From contig JAPLCM010000102.1 in NCBI GenBank assembly GCA_026392275.1, positions 1 through 32,536 of the forward strand: 32,536 nt of DNA, written 5' to 3'. Origin of the DNA: Actinomycetota bacterium. Lineage in GTDB: Bacteria; Actinomycetota; Thermoleophilia; UBA2241. The position numbers and the translations under genes were made by a program. The first letter of the stretch is position 1; every line of letters starts with the position of its first letter. Shown piece by piece: positions 1-8,455 of the stretch. The notes beneath the pieces are model-generated. The model saw nothing but the letters and a program-made list of their open reading frames with translations. It was not told where the DNA came from and made no database searches.

Positions 1-258
1 CGCGCCGGCGCGCGCCACGGCCTCGCCGACGGCCGGGATGTCGGCGCCCGGATCGATGACGAGGTGCACCTCGAGCACCGGCCCGGCAGCGTCCTCGCCG
101 AGGCGCACCGGGCGGTGGCGCTCCATGTGCACGCGCTCGCCCAGGCTCTGCAGAGGGTTGCGGTAGAGGTCCGCCACGCCGGGGATGCCCTTGATGGCGT
201 CCCACACGGTGCTGGTGATGACTTCGGCCGAGAAGCTGGGCCCGGGTCGTTCGCGCAC
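1..258 (-). CDS. Asp23/Gls24-family protein, partial (3' end beyond window)
   Basis: Reverse-strand open frame from GTG at 258 to the window edge: VRERPGPSFSAEVITSTVWDAIKGIPGVADLYRNPLQSLGERVHMERHRPVRLGEDAAGPVLEVHLVIDPGADIPAVGEAVARAGA; pattern resembles Asp23/Gls24 domains. Not in the ORF track because it is open-ended. Confidence 0.55.
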   Translation of the reverse strand, partial: MRERPGPSFSAEVITSTVWDAIKGIPGVADLYRNPLQSLGERVHMERHRPVRLGEDAAGPVLEVHLVIDPGADIPAVGEAVARAGA

Positions 259-456
259 GCCGCCCCTTCCGTCGCTTGTGGCGCGAGTATACCGTCCGCA
301 CGAAGTGGACGGGGCGCCGCTGTTTGCCACCGTGCGAGGCGCTCGCCTATACTCCTTGCGCACGAACGGGGCCAGACCCTGTGTCCCGGCGTGCCCTGAG
401 CGACGACCGAGGCGGTCATCACGAGCGACGACATCACCATCTACAGTGCGGACTGG

Positions 457-1863
457 GTGCTGCCCGTGGCGGGGCCGGCGCTCGCTGACGGCGGGCTCGC
501 CGTGCGCGGCGAGCGCATCGTCGGCGTGAGCCCGGCGTCCGACCTCATAGCCGCTCATCCGCAGGCGCAGGTGGTCGATCTCGGGCGCTCCGTGATCATG
601 CCGGGGTTCGTCAACTGCCACAGTCATATCGAATACACGTCTTTCCGCGGCATCCTCGACGACTCCGAGTTCGGCGACTGGATCATCAGCCTCGTGGACG
701 TGAAGGCAGCGCTGACCCCCGAGGAGTACCTGGCCAGCGCGAAGCTCGGCGCTCTCGAGGCCATCTCGTCGGGCATCACCACCATCGCCGACACGAGCTA
801 CGGCGCCGTCACGCTCGAGGCGGCCGCCGAGGCCGGCCTGCGCGGCCGCCTGTATCTGGAGGTCTTCGGGGTCGACGACAAGCGGCTCGACGAGACCATG
901 GCGGACGTCGAGCGGCGTCTCGACGAGGCGCAGGCGTCCGCGCCGCCGCGCTTCGACGTCGGGCTGGCGCCCCACGCGCCCTACACCGTCTCCAGCCGCC
1001 TCTATCAGGCCATCTCGGGGCTGGCCCGCGAGCGCGGCCTCAAGGTCATGAGCCACGTCGCGGAGAGCAAAGAGGAGCTCACGTACATCCGCTCCGGCTC
1101 GGGCAAGTTCGCCCACGACTATCGCGAGAAGATGGGCTGGGAGCGCATGCTCGTGCAGCCCTTCGGCGTGAGCCCCATCAAGTACCTGCAGCAGTGGCAC
1201 GTCTTTGACGCGGATTTCCTTGCTGTGCACTGCGTGCATGTAAGCCGCGACGACATCCGCATCCTCAAGGCCAAAGACGTCGCCGTCGCTCACTGCCCCA
1301 AGAGTAACGCGAAGCTGGGCTGCGGCGTCATGCCCCTGGCCGACCTGTTGCACGAGGGCGTGCGCGTCGGTCTGGGCACCGACAGCCCAGCCTCCAGCAA
1401 TATCATGGACATGTTCGACGAGATGCGCACGATGCTCTTTCTGCACCGCGCCGTCGAGCGCGACGTCGCGGTGCTCGACGCGCCGAAATGCGTGCGCATC
1501 GCCACGCTGGGCGGCGCCGAGGCGCTGGGTATGCAGGACGACATCGGCAGTCTCGAACCTGGAAAGTGCGCCGATTTCATTGCCGTCGACATCTCCACGT
1601 CGCACTTCGCGCCCATCGACGAGCCGTATTCGGCGCTCGTCTACGGCGCCAATCAGGACGACGTGCTGCTCACGGTCGTCGGCGGCGACGTGTTGTTCCA
1701 CGAGCGCAGCTGCACGGGCCTCGACGCGGAGGCCATCAGGCGCGCCGCCGTCGGGGTGCGCGCGAAGCTGCGCGACCGCGTTCGTGCCGGAGGCGTCCAG
1801 GTGGGCGCCGCCGAATCAGGCTGGTGGCAGACCGCCGCCGCTCCGGGAGAGGGGACCCCCTAA
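457..1863 (+). CDS. Amidohydrolase (TRZ/ATZ/SsnA-like, cytosine/aminofutalosine deaminase superfamily); true start probably upstream of 457
   Basis: MPGFVNCHSHIEYTSFRG, HAPYTVS, MSHVAES, AVHCVHVS, HCPKSNAKLGCG, GLGTDSPASSN metal-binding motifs of the amidohydrolase superfamily. Confidence 0.85.
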   Translation: MLPVAGPALADGGLAVRGERIVGVSPASDLIAAHPQAQVVDLGRSVIMPGFVNCHSHIEYTSFRGILDDSEFGDWIISLVDVKAALTPEEYLASAKLGALEAISSGITTIADTSYGAVTLEAAAEAGLRGRLYLEVFGVDDKRLDETMADVERRLDEAQASAPPRFDVGLAPHAPYTVSSRLYQAISGLARERGLKVMSHVAESKEELTYIRSGSGKFAHDYREKMGWERMLVQPFGVSPIKYLQQWHVFDADFLAVHCVHVSRDDIRILKAKDVAVAHCPKSNAKLGCGVMPLADLLHEGVRVGLGTDSPASSNIMDMFDEMRTMLFLHRAVERDVAVLDAPKCVRIATLGGAEALGMQDDIGSLEPGKCADFIAVDISTSHFAPIDEPYSALVYGANQDDVLLTVVGGDVLFHERSCTGLDAEAIRRAAVGVRAKLRDRVRAGGVQVGAAESGWWQTAAAPGEGTP

Positions 1864-2523
1864 GTGCTGCTCGACCGCCAACGTGTCAAGTTCTGGCAGA
1901 AGTGGGTGTTTGCGATCATGGCCCTCATCATGGCCGGGTTCCTGGTCATGATCCCGCTGACCAACCTCAAGGCTTGCAGCGGCGGCAGCACTGCCTCCGT
2001 CACCGAACAGCTCAACAAGGACATCGCCAAGTACCAGGCGGCCGTCCAGGCCGACCCCAAAGACGTCGCGTCCTGGCGCAGCTTGGCCGAGAACTATGCG
2101 CTGCGCGCCAACGCCCAGCAGGTGGGCTCCGCCGCTGAGCAGGCCGATCTGCGTGCCGCGGCGCAGTACTACGGGCGCGCCGCCAAGCTGCTCAGCAAGC
2201 AGAAGGGCGCGGCGGCCAAGCAGCTCCGTCTCGACACGCTCCAGCAGCTGGTGAGCGTGTACGTGTCATTGAAGGACAACCAGTCGGCGACCAGCGTCTA
2301 CGGGCAGATCACGGCGCTCACGCCGAACAACGCCCAGGCGTTCGCCGAAATGGCCACCGTGGCCATGAACGCCGGCGATACCAATACGGCGCTGCTCGCC
2401 TGGACGAAGTACCTCAAGCTTGACCCAAACGCGCCCGATGCCCAGGCGGTCAAGGACTGGATCGCCGCCAATTCGGGCACGCCCACGCCGTCGCCGTCAT
2501 CCAGCGCGGGAGGCAGCCAATGA
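1864..2523 (+). CDS. Membrane-anchored TPR-type protein
   Basis: GTG start; N-terminal TM segment (WVFAIMALIMAGFLVMIPL) followed by TPR-like helices (YGQITALTPNNAQAFAEMATVAMNAGDTNTALLAWTKYLKLDPNAPDA). Confidence 0.65.
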   Translation: MLLDRQRVKFWQKWVFAIMALIMAGFLVMIPLTNLKACSGGSTASVTEQLNKDIAKYQAAVQADPKDVASWRSLAENYALRANAQQVGSAAEQADLRAAAQYYGRAAKLLSKQKGAAAKQLRLDTLQQLVSVYVSLKDNQSATSVYGQITALTPNNAQAFAEMATVAMNAGDTNTALLAWTKYLKLDPNAPDAQAVKDWIAANSGTPTPSPSSSAGGSQ

Positions 2524-2870
2524 GCGAGCTGTTCAGCGTCTCCGCCGAGCGCGCCGGCGACGGACTCGGTGTCGTCGTGCTGTCCGGCGAAGTCGATATC
2601 TACACGGCTCCGCGGTTCAAGGAGTGCATGCTCGAGCTCCTCGAGGCCGGCGTCGACAGGCTGGTCGTCGACCTCAGCGGCGTCACGTTCATCGACTCCA
2701 CGGCGCTCGGCGTGCTCATCGGCGGCGTGCGCCGCGTGCGCACCGGCGGCGGGGCCATGGCTCTTGTGGTCACCAACCGTGCCGTGGAGCGCGTGCTCTC
2801 CATCACCGGTCTGGACCGCGTGTTCACGATCCATGCCACCCGCGAGGCCGCGCTCGAGTCGCTGGCCTGA
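2520..2870 (+). CDS. STAS-domain anti-sigma factor antagonist
   Basis: ATGA overlap with the upstream gene; VVVLSGEVDIYTAPRFKE...LVVDLSGVTFIDSTALGVLIGG is a classic SpoIIAA/STAS signature with the phosphorylatable Ser in DST. Confidence 0.9.
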   Translation: MSELFSVSAERAGDGLGVVVLSGEVDIYTAPRFKECMLELLEAGVDRLVVDLSGVTFIDSTALGVLIGGVRRVRTGGGAMALVVTNRAVERVLSITGLDRVFTIHATREAALESLA

Positions 2871-2966
2871 GCGCGCTCCCATCGTCAATCTCGACACCGC
2901 GGTCCGCGCGGTGGTATTAACTGCCATCGTCCGGGGCTGCCCGGTCACTCCGTCTGAGGTAGGTCC

Positions 2967-5237
2967 GTGAGGCTCATCGTCACAGAGAAGGATTCCGCCG
3001 CCCGTAAGATCGCCGACATCCTCGGCGGCAAGGTCACGGTCAAAGAGCACGGCCGCGGGCGCCAGAAGGTCAGGTCGTATCACTTCGGCTACAAGGACGA
3101 CGACGCGGTCGCCATCGGCCTGCGTGGGCACGTCATGGAGACGGTCTTTCCCAACACGTACCGGCGCTGGAGCCTCAAGTACCTCGGCGACATGATCGCG
3201 ACCCCCGACCTGGCGTGGGTGGTCGACGGCGGCGCCGCCGGCACGCTCGCGGCGCTGCGCAGCGTGGCCAAAGGCGCCACCGAGGTCGTGATCGCCACCG
3301 ACTTCGATCGCGAGGGTGAGCTCATCGGCCACGAGGCTCTCGAGATCCTCCGCGGCGATGCGCTCAAGCGCCATCCGCACGACAAGCCCGAGAAGAAGAA
3401 GGCCGGCGCCGCCGGCCGCGGCAAGGCCGCGGCCGCCCCTCCGCCCCAGCCGCCCCCGGACAACGGCGACCCACACGTCAAGCCCATGCTGCCGCCCGCC
3501 GCCGTCGACCGCCACATCCGCGTGCGCTACTCGGCGCTCACCCGCGAGGAGGTCGAGGCGGCGTTCGCCAAGCCGTCCACCGTCGATTTCAACCTCGCCG
3601 AGGCGGCGCATTCGCGCCAGGACATCGATCTCATCTGGGGGGCCGTGCTCACGCGCTTCATGTCGCTGGCTTCGTACCGCTACGGCTCCGACTATCTCTC
3701 GGTCGGTCGCGTGCAGTCGCCCACGCTGCGCCTGGTCGTCGATCGCGAGCTCGAGCGGCGCGCCTTCGTGCCGGTCCCTTACTGGGAGATCAAGGCTACT
3801 CTGACGCACGGCGACGACACCCTCGAAGTGGCGCACGCCAAGGGCCGCTTCGACTCCCTCACGGCCATGGAGACCGCTCTCGGGCGCGCCCAGGCGGACA
3901 CCGCCGAGGTCACCGCCTACAAGGCCGAGCCGCGCAAGGTCGCGCCGCCGGCGCCGTTCAACACGACGGCGCTCATGAGCGCCGCCTCGAGCAGCGGCGC
4001 GTCGCCGGCGCGCGCCATGCGCGCCGCCGAGTCGCTGTACCTCGACGGCCTCATCAGTTATCCGCGCACCGACAACACCGTGTACCCGCCGTCGCTCGAT
4101 CTGCGCGGCAGCCTCGAGGCCCTTGTCGGCTGGCAGCCGGTGGCCACCACCGCCGCGCGCCTGGCCAAGCAGGGCAAGTACACGCCCACCCGGGGCAAGA
4201 AGCGCACCACCGATCACCCGCCCATCTACCCCGTAGGGGTTCCCAAGAAGGAGCTCAGCGGCGACCAGGCCAAGGTTTACGACCTCGTCGTGCGCCGCTT
4301 CATCGCCACGCTGCTTCCGGCCGCGGTGGTCGAAAGCCAGCGCGTCGACATCCGTATCGGCCAGGAGCCGTTTCTCGCGCGCGGCAGCCGCGTGGCCTCG
4401 CCGGGTTTCCTCGAGGTCTACGAGAAGTTCGCCGCCAAGCGCGAACGGCCGCTACCCGCGCTGCAGCCCGGCGACGTGCTCGAGGTGCGCGAGCTGCGCA
4501 GCGAGAGCAAGGAGACGCAGCCTCCGTCGCGCTACGGTCAGGGTCCGCTCATCGAGAAGATGGAGGAGCTCAGCCTGGGCACCAAAGCCACCCGCGCCGA
4601 CATCATCCAGCACCTGTACGACCGCAACTACGTGCGCGACAATCCCGTCGAACCCACCGAGCTCGGAGTCGCGCTCATCACGGCGTTCGATGCCGCCATG
4701 AAGAAGGCGCCCGTCGACATCTCGTCGTGGCAGATGACGGCCAAGCTCGACGAGGAGATGGACCGCATCAGCGAGGGCGAACTGCGGCGCGACCAGGTGG
4801 TGGCCGAGAGCCAGGAGATGCTCGACCAGGCCTGGAAGCTCCTCGACGGCCATATCGACGACATCCGCGCGCTCATCAAGAGTGGTGTGCGCGAGGATCT
4901 CACGCTGGGCGAGTGCAAGAACTGCGGCGGCCAGTTGCGTGTGCTGCGCGGCAAGACCGGCAAGCGCTTCGCCGCCTGCGTGGGCAAAGAGGGCGACGCG
5001 CCGCAGCCTGCGGCCGAGGGCGAGCGCCCGCGGCGTGGCTGCGGTCAGACTTTCCCGCTGCCGCAGCGCGGCACCATCACGCCCACGGGCAAGTCGTGCG
5101 CTGAGTGTGGCTGGCCAGAGATCAAGGTCGTGGGCGCCGGCGGCCGCGGGCGCCCGTGGGTGTTGTGCGTCGACATCGACTGCCCGAGCAAAGAGAAGTA
5201 CCGCGCTCGCGCCGGTGCCAGGAAGAAGGATGCCTGA
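2967..5237 (+). CDS. topA: DNA topoisomerase I, type IA, archaeal-like
   Basis: TOPRIM VIATDFDREGELIGHEAL; LISYPRTDNTVYPPSL active-site region; SVGRVQSPTLRLVVDRE; C-terminal Zn ribbons CKNCGG...RGCGQTFPLPQRGTITPTGKSCAECGWPEIKV. Confidence 0.9.
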   Translation: MRLIVTEKDSAARKIADILGGKVTVKEHGRGRQKVRSYHFGYKDDDAVAIGLRGHVMETVFPNTYRRWSLKYLGDMIATPDLAWVVDGGAAGTLAALRSVAKGATEVVIATDFDREGELIGHEALEILRGDALKRHPHDKPEKKKAGAAGRGKAAAAPPPQPPPDNGDPHVKPMLPPAAVDRHIRVRYSALTREEVEAAFAKPSTVDFNLAEAAHSRQDIDLIWGAVLTRFMSLASYRYGSDYLSVGRVQSPTLRLVVDRELERRAFVPVPYWEIKATLTHGDDTLEVAHAKGRFDSLTAMETALGRAQADTAEVTAYKAEPRKVAPPAPFNTTALMSAASSSGASPARAMRAAESLYLDGLISYPRTDNTVYPPSLDLRGSLEALVGWQPVATTAARLAKQGKYTPTRGKKRTTDHPPIYPVGVPKKELSGDQAKVYDLVVRRFIATLLPAAVVESQRVDIRIGQEPFLARGSRVASPGFLEVYEKFAAKRERPLPALQPGDVLEVRELRSESKETQPPSRYGQGPLIEKMEELSLGTKATRADIIQHLYDRNYVRDNPVEPTELGVALITAFDAAMKKAPVDISSWQMTAKLDEEMDRISEGELRRDQVVAESQEMLDQAWKLLDGHIDDIRALIKSGVREDLTLGECKNCGGQLRVLRGKTGKRFAACVGKEGDAPQPAAEGERPRRGCGQTFPLPQRGTITPTGKSCAECGWPEIKVVGAGGRGRPWVLCVDIDCPSKEKYRARAGARKKDA

Positions 5238-5277
5238 GCGCGAGCGGTCCCCCAGGCACGCGACCACGGAGACCGGT

Positions 5278-5943
5278 GTGAGCGAGCGGAGCGGCGTGCT
5301 GATCACTCTCGAGGGCTGCGACGGCTGTGGCAAGAGCACGCAGGCCGCCCTGCTCTGCGAGCGCCTGGCCGCCTGCGGGCTGCCCGTCGGTCCGGCGTCG
5401 GCGCCGGGCACCGTGCTCCGCGAACCCGGCGGCACGGCGGCCGGCGAGGCCGTCCGCGATGTGCTGCTTCACGGTCCTCAGGCGCTGGCGCCCTGGACCG
5501 AGGCCTTGCTCTACGCCGCGGCCCGCGCCGAGCTCGTCGAACGCGTGCTGTCGCCGCAGCTCGCCGCCGGCCGCGTGCTCGTCCTCGACCGCTTCATCGA
5601 TTCGTCTCTCGCCTATCAGGGCTTTGCCCGCGGGCTCGGCGTCGACGCGGTGCTGGCCGTCAACGCCCCTGGCCTTCGCGGCCTGCTGCCGGACGTCACG
5701 ATCGTCATCGACGTCGATCCGCTCGTGGGGCTGGCGCGCGCCGGCGGCGCGCCCGATCGCATCGAAGCCGAAGGCCTCGATCTCCAGCACCGTGTCGCCG
5801 CCGGCTTCGCCGTGCTGGCGCGGCGCTTTCCGGAGCGCGTGCGCCTGATCGACGGCTTCCGCGACGTCGGCCTCGTCGCCGCCGACGTGGAGGCAGCGGC
5901 CCTCGAGGCGATCGCCGACGCCGGTCTGCGGCTCGGCGGCTGA
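5278..5943 (+). CDS. tmk: Thymidylate kinase
   Basis: GTG start at 5278 in frame with ORF 4882..5943; LITLEGCDGCGKSTQ P-loop; VLDRFIDSSLAYQGFARGLG DR motif. Confidence 0.9.
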   Translation: MSERSGVLITLEGCDGCGKSTQAALLCERLAACGLPVGPASAPGTVLREPGGTAAGEAVRDVLLHGPQALAPWTEALLYAAARAELVERVLSPQLAAGRVLVLDRFIDSSLAYQGFARGLGVDAVLAVNAPGLRGLLPDVTIVIDVDPLVGLARAGGAPDRIEAEGLDLQHRVAAGFAVLARRFPERVRLIDGFRDVGLVAADVEAAALEAIADAGLRLGG

Positions 5944-5952
5944 GGGCGCCTC

Positions 5953-7086
5953 GTGTTCGGCAGCATCCTCGGCCAGGAGAGAGCCAAAGAGATGTTTGCG
6001 CGTGCCCTGCGCGAACAGACTCTCAGCCATGCCTACCTGCTGAGCGGCCCCGAGGGCCTGGCCAAGACGGCCTTCGCGCGCGAGCTCGCCGTGACGCTGG
6101 TAAGCGCCTGCGGCGGCTGCGGCGTCTGCCCCGAGTGCGAGCGTGCGCGCCGCGGCATCCACCCCGATCTGCACGTGCTCGAACGCGAGGGCGACCTCAT
6201 TCGCGTCGCGCAGGTAGAGCCCGTGATCGCCGATCTGCGCCTCAAGCCGTTCGCCGCGGGACGCCGCGTCTGGGTCATCCCCGAGGTCGAGTACCTTCAC
6301 CAGGCGGCGGCCAACAAGCTGCTCAGGAGCATCGAAGAGCCACCGGATCTCGTCTGCTTCCTGCTGGTCACCGACCGTCTGGAGCGTGTGCTGCCCACGA
6401 TCGTGTCGCGCTGCCAGCTCGTCGAGTTTCGGCCACTCAGCGACGAGGTGGTCGCGGGGTACCTGCGCGAGAGCCACGGCTTCGACGGCGTCGCCGCCGA
6501 GGCGCTCGCGCGACTAGCGACGGGCTCGGTGGAACGCGCCGCGCGGCTCGCCGCCGACGCTCGCGGCGCCGACCGCCGGGCCGGTTACCTCAAGCAGGCC
6601 GTCGCGCTGCTCGCCGGAGGTAGTGGCGAGAGGGCCGCCGACGCGCGGCGGGCCTTCATCAACGTGCTCGAGCAGCAGCAGGCAGAGATCGCTACTCGAG
6701 TCCAGGCCGACCTCGACGAGCGGCTCGCTGCACTGACTCGGCAGTTTCAGGACAAGCGCGATCTCACCTGGTACGCGAAGCAAGCCGAGGAGCGCGCCAA
6801 ACGCGAGCAGGCGCGCCTGCGGCGCATCGCGGCTCAGGACGCGGTGGACCTCCTCGGCGCCTGGGTACGCGACCTCTGGGTGGTCGCCTGTGGGGCATCC
6901 GATGTACTCTGGAACTGCGACCGCGCCGGCGATCTCGCCGTGGCGGCCGTGGCGACACCGGAGTATTACGCGCGTCTGCTGGCCGTCGTGGCCCGGACGC
7001 GCAAGGATCTGTATCTCAGCATCGACCATAGGCTCGCGTTGCAGGCGTTGTTCGCGCGCTTCGAGGAGGTCGCAGAAAGTGCCTAG
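5953..7086 (+). CDS. holB: DNA polymerase III delta' subunit
   Basis: GTG start; FGSILGQERAKEMFARALREQTLSHAYLLSGPEGLAKTAFA, Zn-cluster CGGCGVCPECERARRGIHPDL, LRSIEEPP, TIVSRCQLVEF. Confidence 0.9.
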   Translation: MFGSILGQERAKEMFARALREQTLSHAYLLSGPEGLAKTAFARELAVTLVSACGGCGVCPECERARRGIHPDLHVLEREGDLIRVAQVEPVIADLRLKPFAAGRRVWVIPEVEYLHQAAANKLLRSIEEPPDLVCFLLVTDRLERVLPTIVSRCQLVEFRPLSDEVVAGYLRESHGFDGVAAEALARLATGSVERAARLAADARGADRRAGYLKQAVALLAGGSGERAADARRAFINVLEQQQAEIATRVQADLDERLAALTRQFQDKRDLTWYAKQAEERAKREQARLRRIAAQDAVDLLGAWVRDLWVVACGASDVLWNCDRAGDLAVAAVATPEYYARLLAVVARTRKDLYLSIDHRLALQALFARFEEVAESA

Positions 7087-7897
7087 AATCGCCAGCGTCG
7101 TGTTTCGCGGCGGCGGCAAGGTCTACCAGTTCGACGCCGGCTCTCTCGAGGTCGAGCCGGGCGATCGCGTTGTCGTCGACACGACCCGGGGCGCCGATTT
7201 CGGACGGCTTGTCAAAGGGCCCGACGAGGTGCCGGTCGAGCAGGCGCCTCGCGGCCTCAAGCGCATCCGCCGCAAGGCCACGCAAGGCGACCTCGACGCC
7301 GTCGCCTCCCACCGCGACGACGAGTTCGAGGCCAAGCGCGTCTGCCGGCAACTCGTCGCCGAATTCGGCCTCGACATGAAGGTCGTCGAGGCGCGCCAGG
7401 CTTTCGAGGGCGGCAAGCTGCTGATCACCTTCTTCTCCGAGGAGCGCGTCGACTTTCGCGAGCTCGTCGGCAAGCTCAACGAGCGCCTGCAGCGGCGCGT
7501 CGAGCTCAAGCAGGTGAGCGCCCGCGACGAGTCGCGCATCGTCGGCGGCTATGGTCCCTGCGGCCGCAGCCTCTGCTGCGCTACCTTCGCCGGCGACCAG
7601 GAGCCTGTGTCCATCCGTATGGCCAAGGACCAGAACCTGCCGCTCAACCCCTCCAAGATCTCCGGCTGCTGCGGTCGCCTCATGTGCTGTCTCAAGTACG
7701 AGCACTTGGTCTACGTGTCGTTTCGCAAACGGGCGCCCAAGCGCGGGGCCATCATCACGACGCCCGGCGGCGAAGGCAAGGTCGTCGAGCTTCTCGCGCC
7801 GGTCGACAGTGTCACGGTCGACCATGGGGACGGGCGCACGGCCACCTACAAACTGGCAGAGCTCGGCGCACCCGCCGATGGGGAGGAACGATCATGA
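7079..7897 (+). CDS. ricT: PSP1-domain protein (YaaT/RicT family)
   Basis: GTG start at 7079 overlapping the holB stop; GPCGRSLCCATF and KISGCCGRLMCCLKYE cysteine clusters typical of PSP1/RicT. Confidence 0.85.
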   Translation: MPRIASVVFRGGGKVYQFDAGSLEVEPGDRVVVDTTRGADFGRLVKGPDEVPVEQAPRGLKRIRRKATQGDLDAVASHRDDEFEAKRVCRQLVAEFGLDMKVVEARQAFEGGKLLITFFSEERVDFRELVGKLNERLQRRVELKQVSARDESRIVGGYGPCGRSLCCATFAGDQEPVSIRMAKDQNLPLNPSKISGCCGRLMCCLKYEHLVYVSFRKRAPKRGAIITTPGGEGKVVELLAPVDSVTVDHGDGRTATYKLAELGAPADGEERS

Positions 7898-8127
7898 GCG
7901 AGACACATGCACTGCTCAACGTCCCGAGCATCTCGTGCAATCACTGCAAGATGGCGATCGAAGGCGCAGTGGGCGCCTTGACGGGTGTGCGCGCGGTGGC
8001 GGTCGACGTGGACGCCAAGAGCGTGGCCATCGATTTCGAGACCGGCGACGTGACGCTCGAGACCATCGAGGCGACCGTCCGGGACGAAGGCTACGAGGTC
8101 GCCGGCCGCCACGTATTCGACAGCTGA
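7894..8127 (+). CDS. Heavy-metal-associated (HMA) domain protein, CopZ-like
   Basis: ATG at 7894 in frame with ORF 7684..8127: MSETHALLNVPSISCNHCKMAIEGAVGALTGVRAVAVDVDAKSVAIDFE (CxxC HMA motif). Confidence 0.85.
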   Translation: MSETHALLNVPSISCNHCKMAIEGAVGALTGVRAVAVDVDAKSVAIDFETGDVTLETIEATVRDEGYEVAGRHVFDS

Positions 8128-8191
8128 CCGGCGCCTCCGGCTGGTTTGGCAAGACTCCAGACGGCTGGTACCATATCGCCTCGTCACCCGT

Positions 8192-8267
8192 GGGCCGTTA
8201 GCTTAGTTGGTAGAGCAGGGGACTCTTAATCCCAAGGTCGAAGGTTCGAATCCTTCACGGCCCACCA
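8192..8267 (+). tRNA. tRNA-Lys (anticodon CTT), CCA encoded
   Basis: GGGCCGTTAGCTTAGTTGGTAGAGCAGGGGACTCTTAATCCCAAGGTCGAAGGTTCGAATCCTTCACGGCCCACCA; folds as a cloverleaf with anticodon loop CTCTTAA and 7-bp acceptor stem GGGCCGT/ACGGCCC. Confidence 0.95.
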
Positions 8268-8268
8268 C
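8223..8268 (+). repeat. attL-like direct repeat (3' half of tRNA-Lys)
   Basis: 46-bp sequence CTCTTAATCCCAAGGTCGAAGGTTCGAATCCTTCACGGCCCACCAC, identical to 15405-15450. Confidence 0.9.
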
Positions 8269-8318
8269 ACCGAGTCATGCGCCTTCTCTATGCTTGCCCG
8301 GGGTGATAGCCTCGCCGC

Positions 8319-8450
8319 GTGGCCACCTCCATCCTCTACTTCGGCGGGAATCTCGACATCCTCAGGCGCTACGTTGCTGACGAGTCTGTCGACCCAGTCC
8401 CACAGAACCCGCGCCTCCGAGGCCACGTCAGCCGCCGAGAGGCGCCCTGA
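8319..8450 (+). pseudogene. Truncated N-terminus of an N6/N4 site-specific DNA methyltransferase
   Basis: GTG ORF of 43 aa: VATSILYFGGNLDILRRYVADESVDPVPQNPRLRGHVSRREAP*. First ~25 residues match the LYFGDNLDILRRY..DESVDL pattern preceding DPPFNS in these methyltransferases; homology stops at ESVD. Confidence 0.6.
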
Positions 8451-8455
8451 GGCCC

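Noticed and set aside
2298-4217. 639-aa reverse-strand ORF overlapping the TPR, STAS, and topA genes
   Set aside because: Low-complexity Arg/Gly/Ala/His/Asp-rich translation antisense to three genes with clear domain motifs; a GC-rich shadow ORF.
5122-6477. 451-aa reverse ORF over tmk/holB
   Set aside because: Antisense to two confidently assigned genes; no motifs.
8226-8426. Reverse ORF ending WWAVKDSNLRPWD (also 15408..15671)
   Set aside because: The shared C-terminus is another frame of the antisense tRNA fragment; identical in both ORFs only because of the direct repeat, not a protein family.
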